A stretch of DNA of 64,000 bases, taken from NCBI GenBank assembly GCA_023715185.1, contig JAMCAN010000001.1, positions 1,922,001 to 1,986,000 of the forward strand, given 5' to 3'. The position numbers and the translations under genes are program-made. The stretch comes from Planococcus sp. MER TA 32b (lineage in GTDB: Bacteria > Bacillota > Bacilli > Bacillales_A > Planococcaceae). Of this stretch, positions 54,298 to 62,459 are shown in pieces. The notes beneath the pieces were generated by a model that was not told the DNA's origin, made no database searches, and was given only the letters and a program-made list of their open reading frames with translations. Numbering within the stretch: position 1 is the stretch's first letter; each line of letters starts with the position of its first letter.

Positions 54298-54615
54298 TTA
54301 TAAGGGCAATCCTGCAATAAAGGACTCAATTTCCTCTTGTGTTTTACGGTCGCGGCTGACAAAACGGCCCAGTTCCTTTCCTTCGCTGAAAGCGAGGAAA
54401 CTTGGTATTCCGTATATATCGTGTTCTGCGCAAAGATCGATGAACTCATCCCGGTCAACTGATACAAAGCTGAACTGTCCATACGACTCTTCCACTTCAG
54501 GCATGATCGGGTCGATGACACGGCAATCCGGACACCATCCGGCCGTGAACATGAAAATTACGCCCTCGCCGTTTTTGTATTCGTTGAATTCTTCAATCGA
54601 TTGGAGTTTTTCCAT
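54298..54615 (-). CDS. ytpP: Thioredoxin-like protein YtpP
   Basis: A 105-aa thioredoxin-fold protein with the two-cysteine active site WCPDCRV (thioredoxin has WCGPC), a YtpP trait. The cis-proline region reads IYGIPSFLAF. It is probably a cytoplasmic disulfide reductase or bacillithiol-linked redoxin. GAGGGG lies before the ATG. It is 12 bp after the lipoprotein gene. Confidence 0.93.
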   Translation of the reverse strand: MEKLQSIEEFNEYKNGEGVIFMFTAGWCPDCRVIDPIMPEVEESYGQFSFVSVDRDEFIDLCAEHDIYGIPSFLAFSEGKELGRFVSRDRKTQEEIESFIAGLPL

Positions 54616-54627
54616 AATATCTTCCCC

Positions 54628-55143
54628 TCAATTTCCTTCATCAATAGAGCGTACGGTCTTCATCATCCATTCCATATTATCTGGAACATCCGATTCTTCT
54701 GAGATGGCAGTCATTTTCACGCCGCCTGCGCTGACAACTATTTCAATCCAGTCTTCAGCAATCGCTCTCAATGTTGTAAAGCCGAAACGGCCATTCTGTT
54801 CGAATGTTTCATCGGCGATCCATTCAACTTCGTCATTCGCTTTCTGCAAATCATAGAAAAGCCTGCTGTCAGCTGCTTCGTTCGGATTGATGAACAGGAC
54901 GTAGGAATCGCTGCCTCTAGTTATAATAATATTGTTTTCATCAGAAGGCTCTTCGATATCGTAGCCGCCAGGCAGATATAATTCCGTCTGTCCCGCGGTT
55001 TCGTTGGTCTCCGGCGGCTCTTGTTCAAAAGCCGTGCGGGTTTCCGAAAGCCCTTCTGCCAATCTCTCTTCAGGAGTCGCCATGCACCCTGCCAATAAAA
55101 AAAGGGACAACACAGTTCCTGTGATAAAAACTGACCGTTTCAC
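54628..55143 (-). CDS. Putative lipoprotein
   Basis: A 171-aa exported protein. The N-terminus MKRSVFITGTVLSLFLLAGC is a lipoprotein signal with lipobox LLAGC (cleavage before Cys 20). After an acidic linker (~25-55) comes a compact domain with no family I recognise. The start is GTG 55143 with GGAGG seven bases upstream. It shares a transcript with ytpP, so a redox or envelope link is possible but unproven. No homologue at this spot in B. subtilis comes to mind. Confidence 0.8.
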   Translation of the reverse strand: MKRSVFITGTVLSLFLLAGCMATPEERLAEGLSETRTAFEQEPPETNETAGQTELYLPGGYDIEEPSDENNIIITRGSDSYVLFINPNEAADSRLFYDLQKANDEVEWIADETFEQNGRFGFTTLRAIAEDWIEIVVSAGGVKMTAISEESDVPDNMEWMMKTVRSIDEGN

Positions 55144-55203
55144 GCGTCTTCCTCCCCTGCTTTGCTGTCTTCTATTTTAAAGATGTTTCGGGTCACATGC
55201 AAC

Positions 55204-55725
55204 TTAACCGATGCCCAGCCTGTATTGTCCGATAAGTAATTTGACAATATGCCCGAACATTTCTCCCCTGTTGAGCATGCCTGCTGTCAGGATTCCGATT
55301 GCCCCTTTATGGTGGCGGATGCCCGTTTCATCAGCATAGTCATCCATCACCGGTCCAAGTTCCAAACCTTCTTTCAATTTTTGCGCAATCACATCAGGCA
55401 ATGGAATTTGCGCGCCTCCGGCAGTATAGACTTTCCCATCCGCTGTCGAAAGTGCCCCCCAATTGCAAAGATAGAGCGTGCCCTCAAGTTCATAGACGCC
55501 ACCTTCAAGGCCCACAGCGAAATCATATCCGCCTTCAATCGAAGAAACTGCGCGATTGACAGCTCCCTGACGCGTTTCCTCTATGGAAAATGGCTGTGCC
55601 GATACGCCTGAATCCGTTTCGACAGCTGCAATTTCATATTGAATCGCAAGTTCAGCAAGACAATCTTCCACTGCTCTGATTTTTGCGGGATTTTTTGATG
55701 CGACAACAATTCTGTAATTACCCAT
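55204..55725 (-). CDS. DUF84 family inosine/xanthosine triphosphatase
   Basis: A 173-aa house-cleaning NTPase of the YjjX/DUF84 type that hydrolyses ITP/XTP. The N-terminal VASKNPAKIRAVEDCL, SGVSAQPFSIEETRQGAVNRA and DFAVGLEGGVYE are the hallmark blocks of this ITPase-like fold. ATG 55725 fits the AGGA site; GTG 55731 is too close to it. It lies between the M42 peptidase gene's terminator and the lipoprotein gene. Confidence 0.87.
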   Translation of the reverse strand: MGNYRIVVASKNPAKIRAVEDCLAELAIQYEIAAVETDSGVSAQPFSIEETRQGAVNRAVSSIEGGYDFAVGLEGGVYELEGTLYLCNWGALSTADGKVYTAGGAQIPLPDVIAQKLKEGLELGPVMDDYADETGIRHHKGAIGILTAGMLNRGEMFGHIVKLLIGQYRLGIG

Positions 55726-55743
55726 CTGCACTGGTCCTTTCTA

Positions 55744-55770
55744 TAAAAAAAAGTGCCCGAGGGCACTTTT
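55744..55770 (-). terminator. Terminator after M42 peptidase gene
   Basis: Stem AAAGTGCCC / GGGCACTTT followed by T run on the minus strand. Confidence 0.85.
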
Positions 55771-56843
55771 CAGACGTTATTTTTAATCGTTTCCACTGTT
55801 GTACGGTCAGCTGATTTCACCAGCTTCACCAATAATTCCTTCGCAGCGGCGTAATCATCGGTGTGGATGATCGACGATGAAGTATGGATATAACGGGAGC
55901 AGATTCCGATTACTGAACTTGGAACCCCTTCGTTTGCCGTATGCACACGTCCCGCATCCGTTCCGCCTTGTGAAATGAAATACTGGTACGGGATATTATT
56001 CGATTCTGCTGTATCGAGAACGAATTCCCGCATGCCGCGGTGCGTGACCATGCTCTTATCCAAAATGCGCAGGAGAGTTCCCTTGCCCAATTGGCCAAAC
56101 TCGTTTTTATTGCCGTCAGCGTCATTCGCCGGACTTGCATCAAGCGCAAAGAAAATGTCCGGATCGATCATATTTGCAGCCGTCTGCGACCCGCGCAGTC
56201 CCACTTCTTCCATGACCGTAGCGCCAGAAAACAATTCGTTCGGCAGTTTTTCATCTTTCAATTCACGCAATAACTCGATCGCCAAACCACAGCCGTAACG
56301 GTTGTCCCAGGCTTTTGCCATGATCTTTTTATCATTTGCCATTGGAGTGAACGGGCTGTAAGGAATGATCTGCTGTCCCGGACGGACGCCGAACGACAAC
56401 GCATCTTCTCGATCGTCAGCACCGATATCAATCAGCATATTCTTGATGTCCATCGGTTTGCTGCGCAGTTCTTCACTCAATAAATGCGGCGGAATCGAAC
56501 CGATTACACCAGGAATCGCTTTATCGCCAGCGATGATTTCCACCCGTGTGGCCAGCATTACCTGATTCCACCAGCCGCCAAGCGGTTGAAAACGAATCAT
56601 CCCATTATCAGTAATCTGTGTAACCATGAAGCCGACTTCATCCATATGGCCAGCCACCATGATGCGCGGCCCATTCTGTTCGCCGTGCTTGACGCCAAAG
56701 ATGCTGCCGAGATTGTCCTGTATCAATTCATCGGAAACAGCACCCAATTCTTTTTTCATGAATTTGCGGACAGCGTGTTCATTGCCTGGCGCGCCGGGCA
56801 GCTCTGTTAATGTTTTAAATAATTCTCTCGTTTCATTATTCAT
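55770..56843 (-). CDS. ytoP: M42 family aminopeptidase (YtoP-like)
   Basis: A 357-aa binuclear metallo-aminopeptidase of family M42 (glutamyl aminopeptidase/cellulase M type). Metal and catalytic residues are seen in [35 protein letters not shown] (catalytic glutamate pair), [11 protein letters not shown] and the final [12 protein letters not shown]. It is expected to be a cytoplasmic dodecamer. AGGAGG lies before the ATG. Divergent from ytzB as in Bacillus. Confidence 0.93.
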   Translation of the reverse strand: MNNETRELFKTLTELPGAPGNEHAVRKFMKKELGAVSDELIQDNLGSIFGVKHGEQNGPRIMVAGHMDEVGFMVTQITDNGMIRFQPLGGWWNQVMLATRVEIIAGDKAIPGVIGSIPPHLLSEELRSKPMDIKNMLIDIGADDREDALSFGVRPGQQIIPYSPFTPMANDKKIMAKAWDNRYGCGLAIELLRELKDEKLPNELFSGATVMEEVGLRGSQTAANMIDPDIFFALDASPANDADGNKNEFGQLGKGTLLRILDKSMVTHRGMREFVLDTAESNNIPYQYFISQGGTDAGRVHTANEGVPSSVIGICSRYIHTSSSIIHTDDYAAAKELLVKLVKSADRTTVETIKNNV

Positions 56844-56981
56844 GATACAACTTCCTCCTAAATGAAATGCCTTTATCCAGTTTAGAGCTTTTTTCAGTTT
56901 ATTTCCACTTTTTTATTTCGAAAATCGAAAGGAAGGAAATAAAGACGTTGCTATCATTTCTCGTTTATTTATTAGTTATGG

Positions 56982-56987
56982 TACAAT
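56982..56987 (+). promoter_or_regulatory. ytzB: ytzB extended -10
   Basis: TGGTACAAT, an extended -10, 28 bp before the ytzB start codon; AT-rich upstream without a strong -35. Confidence 0.5.
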
Positions 56988-57015
56988 TTAGCCAGTAAGT
57001 ATAGGAGGGATCTAA

Positions 57016-57330
57016 TTGAAAAATCGTGATTTATTGATCGGCTTCGCTACAGGAGTAGCTGCAACATTTGTCGTCAAAGAATTGGTTGACCGCAACCAGA
57101 AGCTCTACCCGGCAGATGAAGTATTGAAGCAAGTGAAGAATTCGTTTAAAGAAGAAGGTCCGATTGACGGTTCATGGATCTACATGAAAACAGAACCTTA
57201 TACACAGCACGCAATTACGACGGATGTCTACAAAGGCGGCATCACTCGCCACCGCAACGATGAACTCGAGCAATTCGAATTCATGGCGGACGCTTTCACC
57301 GGCGCCGTTGTAGAAGTTTCAAAAGTCTAA
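57016..57330 (+). CDS. ytzB: YtzB, small PepSY-like protein
   Basis: A 104-aa protein with an N-terminal hydrophobic stretch (LLIGFATGVAATFVVKELV) that could anchor it in the membrane, and a PepSY-like domain (DEVLKQVKNSFKEEGPIDGSW ... DAFTGAVVEVSKV). It matches YtzB, an uncharacterised small protein next to ytoP. The start is TTG 57016 with GGAGG about seven bases upstream. A strong terminator follows. Confidence 0.85.
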   Translation: MKNRDLLIGFATGVAATFVVKELVDRNQKLYPADEVLKQVKNSFKEEGPIDGSWIYMKTEPYTQHAITTDVYKGGITRHRNDELEQFEFMADAFTGAVVEVSKV

Positions 57331-57350
57331 AATCACACGACTGTTTCCAT

Positions 57351-57394
57351 CTGCAGGCATGCGCGAGAACTTCCGCGAGCCTGCAGTTTTTATT
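57351..57394 (+). terminator. Terminator after ytzB
   Basis: Stem CTGCAGGC / GCCTGCAG with inner GCG/CGC pairing, then TTTTTATTT. Confidence 0.9.
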
Positions 57395-57430
57395 TCCCTA
57401 AAAATTCAGTGAAAGTCCAGGTGGATGAAG

Positions 57431-57990
57431 ATGAAATTTGTTCTGCTGTTCGGTCCCCAGGCAGTCGGCAAAATGACTGTCGGCCAGGAATTGGCGAAAA
57501 TAACCGATTTGAAATTATTGCACAATCACATGACCATCGATTTGCTGGAACCGTTTTTCGGCTTTGAACCGGAAATGTGGAAACTGTCCACCCTGTTCCG
57601 CGAAGAAATTTTCAGCGCCTTCGCAAAGAGTGATCGGTACGGCATGATTTTTACATACGTTTGGACTTTCGACCAGCAGGAAGACTGGGATTTCGTCAAC
57701 AGGACACCTGCGCGATTTTCCAGGCGCAAGGCGCGGACATCTGCTTTGTCGAACTGGAAGCCGAGTTGGATGAAAGGCTCATGAGAAATAAAACCTCCAA
57801 CCGCCTCGAACATAAGCTGACAAAAAGAGATACCGCTTCTTCCGAGGAAGAGATGGTCCATTCCAATAAAATCTACCGGTTGAATTCCTATGAAAATGAA
57901 ATTCAGGCTGAAAATTATTTGCGCCTGAAAAATTCGAGTGTCAGTCCAGAGAGAGCCGCGGTTATGATCAAAGAGCATTTTGGGTTGTAA
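57431..57990 (+). pseudogene. Frameshifted P-loop kinase-like gene
   Basis: Two frames give one protein. The first (57431 to about 57700) begins MKFVLLFGPQAVGKMTVGQE, a Walker A P-loop as in shikimate-kinase-like or AAA proteins, and runs to WTFDQQEDWDFVN. The second frame continues with CAIFQAQGADICFVELEAEL and ends at 57990 (MIKEHFGL). A one-base change (net -1 or +2) near 57695-57710 breaks the ~180-residue protein. AGGTGG is six bases before ATG 57431, and a terminator follows, so the gene was functional recently. A sequencing error is also possible. Confidence 0.75.
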
Positions 57991-58036
57991 GGATGCTATT
58001 GGCGGTATTTTAGAAACGTGAGTGAAAGTATAGTGA

Positions 58037-58063
58037 GGGCTCCCTTTTTGGGAGTCTTTTTAA
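58037..58063 (+). terminator. Terminator after the P-loop pseudogene
   Basis: Stem GGCTCCC / GGGAGTC (one G-U) with T6. Confidence 0.75.
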
Positions 58064-58099
58064 TTTGGTAATATAAGTAATTTGTTGGCTGTGGGTTTT

Positions 58100-58183
58100 G
58101 GGGTGCGGGTTGAATCGTTCGGGGTGCGGCTGGATCACTTTGGGGTGCGGGTTAAACCATCTGAGGTGCGGGTAGCTAAAAAT
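58100..58183 (+). repeat. 21-bp-period array 1 (GGGGTGCGG units)
   Basis: Four units starting at 58100, 58121, 58142 and 58163, exactly 21 bp apart. Each begins G(G/A)GGTGCGG and continues with a variable 12-bp part that starts GTT, CTG, GTT, GTA in turn. All units have the same orientation. Not coding: stops occur in all three plus-strand frames. Confidence 0.9.
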
Positions 58184-58193
58184 CAGTTCAAAT

Positions 58194-58221
58194 AAATAAA
58201 ATATTTTCCAATATTTTATTT
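58194..58221. repeat. AT-rich 12-bp perfect inverted repeat between the arrays
   Basis: AAATAAAATATT and AATATTTTATTT separated by TTCC; 24 paired bases, all A/T. It lies exactly between the two 21-bp arrays. Confidence 0.9.
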
Positions 58222-58223
58222 CC

Positions 58224-58328
58224 AGTTGCGCGATTTTAGCTTTTAGTTGCGGAATTCACCACATTAGTTGCGGTTGGAAGACAATTAGTTGCGGAAATTC
58301 CCAATTTAGTTGCGGTTGGCATCCTCCC
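58224..58328 (+). repeat. 21-bp-period array 2 (AGTTGCGG units)
   Basis: Five units starting at 58224, 58245, 58266, 58287 and 58308, exactly 21 bp apart. Each begins AGTTGCG(G/C), and units 2-5 are preceded by TT. The part after the core alternates: GAATTC, TTGGAA, AAATTC, TTGGCA in units 2 to 5, giving a 42-bp higher order. Same orientation as array 1. Confidence 0.9.
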
Positions 58329-58334
58329 TCCACA

Positions 58335-58361
58335 ATAAAAAAGCACCGCCAAAGCGGTGCC
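58335..58361 (-). terminator. Terminator after ytnP
   Basis: Stem GCACCGC / GCGGTGC with a four-base loop and T6 on the minus strand. Confidence 0.92.
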
Positions 58362-58372
58362 TCCCTCAAAAA

Positions 58373-59227
58373 TCAGATATTCTTCTCTTTATATTGCAGC
58401 GACTCGACGATCTCTTTGCCGTCCTTGCTCCATTTCAGCAGACGGTAATAAGCGTCGTGATAGAACGAGAAATAATAGCCGTTCTCCAGAGCCTCTTTCA
58501 TCAGACGTTCTTTCGCATAAATCGAATCCATCGGATAATCGTCATAAGCCAAGACCCAGAGCGGATTCTGGTGGGCATGGGTCGGCATGATATCGCCCAT
58601 GTGAAGGATCGTTTCCCCGCCGCTTTCCAGTTTGATGACAGCATGGCCATCTGAATGTCCGCCTGTGTGGGTCATCGTTATTGCGCCGAACAGCGTCAGC
58701 TCACCTTCGAATGTTTCCACCTGATGCTGGACCGGCTCCCAATTTTCTTTCCAATAGGTGTTGCGTGAGCGTATATTCGGATTCCGCATTTCATTCCACT
58801 CGACTGCCGAAACATGGATTTTAGCATTCGGGAATGCAGAAATATATTCTTCACCCTGCTTTTCAGTCAAGCCGGCCGCATGGTCGCCGTGCAGGTGCGT
58901 CATCAGGACCGTATCGATATCAGTTGCAGACAATCCGAGTTCCTCTAAATTCCTGTTCAATGAAGACTCTGCTGACACCCCAAGATTCCGCTTCTGCCGA
59001 TCAGTCAATTTCCCGTCGCCCAGGCCGCTGTCAACCAGGATATTATGGCCGTCAAATTGAATTAGAATCGGATGCGTCGGCAACTCGATATTATTCTTTT
59101 CATCAACCGGGTAGCGTTTTGACCATACCACTTTCGGCACTACACCGAACATTGTGCCCCCATCAAGATTCGTCGTGCCCCCATCGAGCCAAGTCAGCTT
59201 CATTTCATGAAAATCAAATCTCTCCAT
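58373..59227 (-). CDS. ytnP: MBL-fold lactonase YtnP
   Basis: A 284-aa metallo-beta-lactamase-fold hydrolase close to YtnP, a lactonase able to open signalling lactones (quorum quenching). The zinc motif [12 protein letters not shown] (HxHxDH), the histidine in [14 protein letters not shown], the bridging aspartate in [18 protein letters not shown] and FYHDAYYR are all intact. The N-terminus [20 protein letters not shown] agrees with the family. It is 25 bp after trmB. Confidence 0.92.
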   Translation of the reverse strand: MERFDFHEMKLTWLDGGTTNLDGGTMFGVVPKVVWSKRYPVDEKNNIELPTHPILIQFDGHNILVDSGLGDGKLTDRQKRNLGVSAESSLNRNLEELGLSATDIDTVLMTHLHGDHAAGLTEKQGEEYISAFPNAKIHVSAVEWNEMRNPNIRSRNTYWKENWEPVQHQVETFEGELTLFGAITMTHTGGHSDGHAVIKLESGGETILHMGDIMPTHAHQNPLWVLAYDDYPMDSIYAKERLMKEALENGYYFSFYHDAYYRLLKWSKDGKEIVESLQYKEKNI

Positions 59228-59252
59228 TATCCCATCCCCTTCAGCTTACGAA

Positions 59253-59900
59253 TTATGAATTGTATTGTGCTTCCATCCGGTAAATCGGCTGGCCTTTTTT
59301 CATGAACTTCTCTTCGTATTCAGTCATGATGTTCCATTCAGGTTCATTGGCATGCAGATCCAGTGAAACATCCTTCAGCAGCATCCCATATTCCGAGATG
59401 CTCATAAGTGAATACTCGAAAAGTCCGCGGTTGTCCGTCTTGAAATGGATTTCCCCATTCTTCGGCAATACTGTTTCATATAATTTCAAAAATGATTCAT
59501 GTGTCAGGCGCCGTTTTGCATGGCGTGTTTTTGGCCATGGATCGGAAAAGTTCAAATACAGGCGGTCAACTTCATTTTTTTCAAAGAAAGTTTCCATCTC
59601 CTGTGCGTTGACACGCAATAATCGAAGATTCGGAATGCCGTTTTCCTGCTCCAGCACCGTTTGGAGCGCCGTGACAATCACGCTGTCGAATAATTCGATG
59701 CCGATGTAATTTATATCAGGGTTGGCCATCGCCATTCCTGTGATAAAACGGCCTTTGCCGCTCCCAGCTTCAATATGCAGCGGATTCGAATTGCCGAACT
59801 CCTCTTTCCACTTGCCTTTCAGTTTTTGCGGTTCCGGAATTACGATTTCCGGATGGGCTTCGATCAATTCCGCTGCCCATGGTTTATATCTTGCTCTCAT
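59253..59900 (-). CDS. trmB: tRNA (guanine-N7-)-methyltransferase
   Basis: Makes m7G46 in the variable loop of tRNA. The 215 aa have the SAM motif [16 protein letters not shown] and the catalytic [18 protein letters not shown], both characteristic of TrmB, and the N-terminal [22 protein letters not shown] lies before the ATG. It is 18 bp after the lipid kinase gene. Confidence 0.97.
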   Translation of the reverse strand: MRARYKPWAAELIEAHPEIVIPEPQKLKGKWKEEFGNSNPLHIEAGSGKGRFITGMAMANPDINYIGIELFDSVIVTALQTVLEQENGIPNLRLLRVNAQEMETFFEKNEVDRLYLNFSDPWPKTRHAKRRLTHESFLKLYETVLPKNGEIHFKTDNRGLFEYSLMSISEYGMLLKDVSLDLHANEPEWNIMTEYEEKFMKKGQPIYRMEAQYNS

Positions 59901-59918
59901 TTTTTCTTCCTCTTTCTA

Positions 59919-60830
59919 TCATTTATTTACAGAATGCCAGTCATTCGCACTGACTGAATAGCTGATGCTGCGATTTTCTGGTGTACGGCCGGCACTGTCG
60001 CCGTCTACATGGCGATATACCGGCTGATCCGCTGTCAATGAAAACCTCGAACTTTTCAGCTGATGGACTTCCTTGAACCGCAGATGCTTCCCGCTGAATA
60101 CCGTACCAAAAACCAGCAGCAGTTTCAATCGGGAAAGGCGGTTGACCACAGTCAGCTCCAATATGCCATCATCCGGTACAGAATTCGGCGAGATTTTCAT
60201 GCCGCCGCCAAAATAAGGCTGATTGCTTACCGTGGCAAACCAGACTTTATCATAATGGACCGCTTCTCCGTCTTGTTCGACCGTAAGCCGGAACAGCCGG
60301 AATCTCAGCAAAGTGACAATGACATACACCAGATAAACCAGTTTTCCCATCCCGATTTTATTGAGCCATCGCTTGACCTTTGAGCGATTGACCTTCACCG
60401 AAATTTCCGCGTCGAAGCCGATGCCTGTGCTGCTGACAAACTGGTATGGCCTGCCGTCGGCAAATTCACCGAGATCTTTTCTGCTGCTCACCGGATTCAC
60501 CACAAAAGCCGCAATTTCTCCGGCATCTTCAAATGAATGGAAGCCGCGGCCAAAATCATTGCCGGATCCGGCTGCAATTGAACCGACAATAACTTGCGGC
60601 GCTCCTGCAGCACCGGCAATCACTTCCCGTAAAGTGCCGTCTCCACCGAAACCGATTACCAGAACGGGCTCTGGAGAAATATGCAATTCGCGCACCAGTT
60701 CGGTGGCATGCCCGCTATACCGGCTGACAGCCAATTCAAATGGAAATTCGATGGTCTCTTTGAATTTCAGCCACTTCTTCATGGCATTGCCATTGCCCGC
60801 AACCGGATTAATGATGAATATCGTTCTCAT
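59919..60830 (-). CDS. Diacylglycerol kinase-family lipid kinase (YtlR-like)
   Basis: A 303-aa member of the DAGK catalytic family (YegS/BmrU). It shows TIFIINPVAGNGNAMKKW, the nucleotide-binding GFGGDGTLREVIAG, GSIAAGSGNDFGRGF and, in the C-terminal part, SNQPYFGGGMKISPNSVPDDGILEL. The lipid substrate (diacylglycerol, phosphatidylglycerol or sphingoid) is unclear. ATG 60830 is preferred because the N-terminus then begins at the domain; the frame to 60863 adds 11 odd residues. It is 22 bp after thpR. Confidence 0.88.
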   Translation of the reverse strand: MRTIFIINPVAGNGNAMKKWLKFKETIEFPFELAVSRYSGHATELVRELHISPEPVLVIGFGGDGTLREVIAGAAGAPQVIVGSIAAGSGNDFGRGFHSFEDAGEIAAFVVNPVSSRKDLGEFADGRPYQFVSSTGIGFDAEISVKVNRSKVKRWLNKIGMGKLVYLVYVIVTLLRFRLFRLTVEQDGEAVHYDKVWFATVSNQPYFGGGMKISPNSVPDDGILELTVVNRLSRLKLLLVFGTVFSGKHLRFKEVHQLKSSRFSLTADQPVYRHVDGDSAGRTPENRSISYSVSANDWHSVNK

Positions 60831-60852
60831 AAGACCTTGCCCATTGGCGCAA

Positions 60853-61392
60853 TCATACGCCATCCTTCAATTTATAATTTTGTACTGCAATATAGCGCGG
60901 CGTTTGGACCGGTTCAATCTGGAACAAGCTGAACTCCCCGACTTCAAAACGGCCAGTCTCAAGCTCTGGAATCCCATTCCACGGCTCATTGCCCGCCCAT
61001 TTATTCGCAAGGGTTATATGCGGTACAAACGGTTTATTGTCCGGGCTCAATTGAAATCCTTTTAGGATATCCCTTATCTTCAGCTGCAGTCTGTTCAGTG
61101 AATCATTTTCTTCTGTTGCCGCATATACCACTCTCGGGCGTTCCATTTTTCCGAAATACCCCGTTCCTGCAATATCCACCGAAAAGGAACCATGCGCCAC
61201 TTCCTCCAAAGCTTTTGCCACTTCACCGATTTCATCATGCGGATCGCCGCCGAGAAACAGCAGTGTAATGTGAAGATCTTCCGCCACCGGCAGCCGTTTA
61301 TGGCTGGACAGGTTCCAGGAATCGCGCTGTTCCACAAGAGAACGAGCAGTCGTCAGCGGTATTTTTATCCCTATAAAATAATGGTTAACCAT
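60853..61392 (-). CDS. thpR: RNA 2',3'-cyclic phosphodiesterase ThpR
   Basis: A 179-aa 2H phosphoesterase (LigT/ThpR) that opens 2',3'-cyclic phosphates at RNA ends. The two HxTx motifs are present: LHITLLFLGG in the first half and PHITLANKW in the second. ATG 61392 with GAGGTG six bases upstream is chosen; an ATG three codons before overlaps the site. It heads a thpR-lipid kinase-trmB-ytnP gene string. Confidence 0.92.
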   Translation of the reverse strand: MVNHYFIGIKIPLTTARSLVEQRDSWNLSSHKRLPVAEDLHITLLFLGGDPHDEIGEVAKALEEVAHGSFSVDIAGTGYFGKMERPRVVYAATEENDSLNRLQLKIRDILKGFQLSPDNKPFVPHITLANKWAGNEPWNGIPELETGRFEVGEFSLFQIEPVQTPRYIAVQNYKLKDGV

Positions 61393-61481
61393 CTGCATCA
61401 CCTCTTATCAGTTTACCATTTATCCTTTATTAACGGTCACTATGATTTTCACTGAAATAAACACTTTAACTATGTAAACGC

Positions 61482-61519
61482 AAAAAACAGCAGCCGAAAA
61501 AAGATCGGCCACTGTTTTT
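61482..61519 (-). terminator. Terminator after dat
   Basis: Interrupted hairpin AAAAACAG..CCGA / TCGG..CTGTTTTT followed by T run on the minus strand. Confidence 0.75.
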
Positions 61520-61529
61520 GTCAATATGA

Positions 61530-62381
61530 TTATTGCACTTCCACACCCAGGTTTAATTGGGCTTCGAAAGCCTGCTGCAGCTTTTCAGTCAATGGGCCAC
61601 GTTCGCCATTCCCGATTTTGAAGCCGTCGAGTTCTGTAAGCGGAATGATTTCGGCTGTCGTGGATGACATGAAGAACTCGTCCATTTCAAGCGCCTGCTC
61701 TTTCGTCATCGGCGTTTCTTGTACAGTTATCCCAGCCTCATCACACAGTCCAAGGATGGTTCTTCTCGTAATGCCATCCAAGATCAGGTTTGTGGCAGGA
61801 TGCGTATATAATACCCCATCTTTGATCCCGTACATATTGGAAGATGATCCTTCCGTAATGATTTCACCGCGGTGCAGAACTGCTTCGTAGCAGCCGTCTT
61901 CATAAGCTTCCTGTTTCGCCAGGACATTCCCGAGCAAATTCAAACTCTTGATGTCGCATCTGAGCCAGCGCATGTCTTCGATGAATTTGGCACGGGCACC
62001 GTTTCTCATCAATTCCACCGGACGTTCAACTGTTTTTGTGTAGCCAACCATAACCGGTGTACTGTCTGCAGGGAATTGATGCTGGCGTACGCACGAGCCG
62101 CGAGTGATCTGGACATATACCTGTCCGTTATTGATTTCATTTTTTTCCACCAGGTCGTACATCAGTTTGTGGAAAACATCTTTTGTATACGGCACCACAA
62201 TTTTCACTTTTTCGGCGCTTGCGTAAAAGCGGTCAATATGTTCTTTTGCTGTATAAAGATCGCCATTATATACACGGATCACTTCATAGACCCCGTCGCC
62301 GAATTGATATCCGCGGTCCTCTTTTGATATCTTCAGCTCATCTTCCTGTATAAACTCATCGTTGTGTAAGATCCATTCCAT
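61530..62381 (-). CDS. dat: D-alanine aminotransferase
   Basis: Fold-type IV PLP enzyme that moves the amino group between D-alanine and 2-oxoglutarate, giving D-glutamate. The 283 aa match Bacillus Dat; the PLP lysine is Lys 145 (RCDIKSLNLLGN), and GYQFGDGVYEV at the start and EGSSSNMYGI are typical. ATG 62381 with GAGGG seven bases upstream is chosen over the longer frame. It follows pepV, a common Bacillales arrangement. Its product D-Glu goes to MurD and possibly to the cross-bridge. Confidence 0.95.
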   Translation of the reverse strand: MEWILHNDEFIQEDELKISKEDRGYQFGDGVYEVIRVYNGDLYTAKEHIDRFYASAEKVKIVVPYTKDVFHKLMYDLVEKNEINNGQVYVQITRGSCVRQHQFPADSTPVMVGYTKTVERPVELMRNGARAKFIEDMRWLRCDIKSLNLLGNVLAKQEAYEDGCYEAVLHRGEIITEGSSSNMYGIKDGVLYTHPATNLILDGITRRTILGLCDEAGITVQETPMTKEQALEMDEFFMSSTTAEIIPLTELDGFKIGNGERGPLTEKLQQAFEAQLNLGVEVQ

Positions 62382-62459
62382 GTCCAATCCCTCTTTCGCT
62401 TCTGTTAGTGTTTTTTCCTGATGAATCAATAAACTCTTTATCCTTGCTGAATTGCTGAT

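Noticed and set aside
58100-58328. CRISPR array
   Set aside because: Repeat cores are only 8-10 bp in a 21-bp period, spacers are too short, and no cas gene is present.
58100-58328. Plasmid or phage replication origin
   Set aside because: The arrays look iteron-like, but there is no rep, integrase or other mobile gene, and both flanks are core genes in conserved order; kept only as an unexplained repeat locus.
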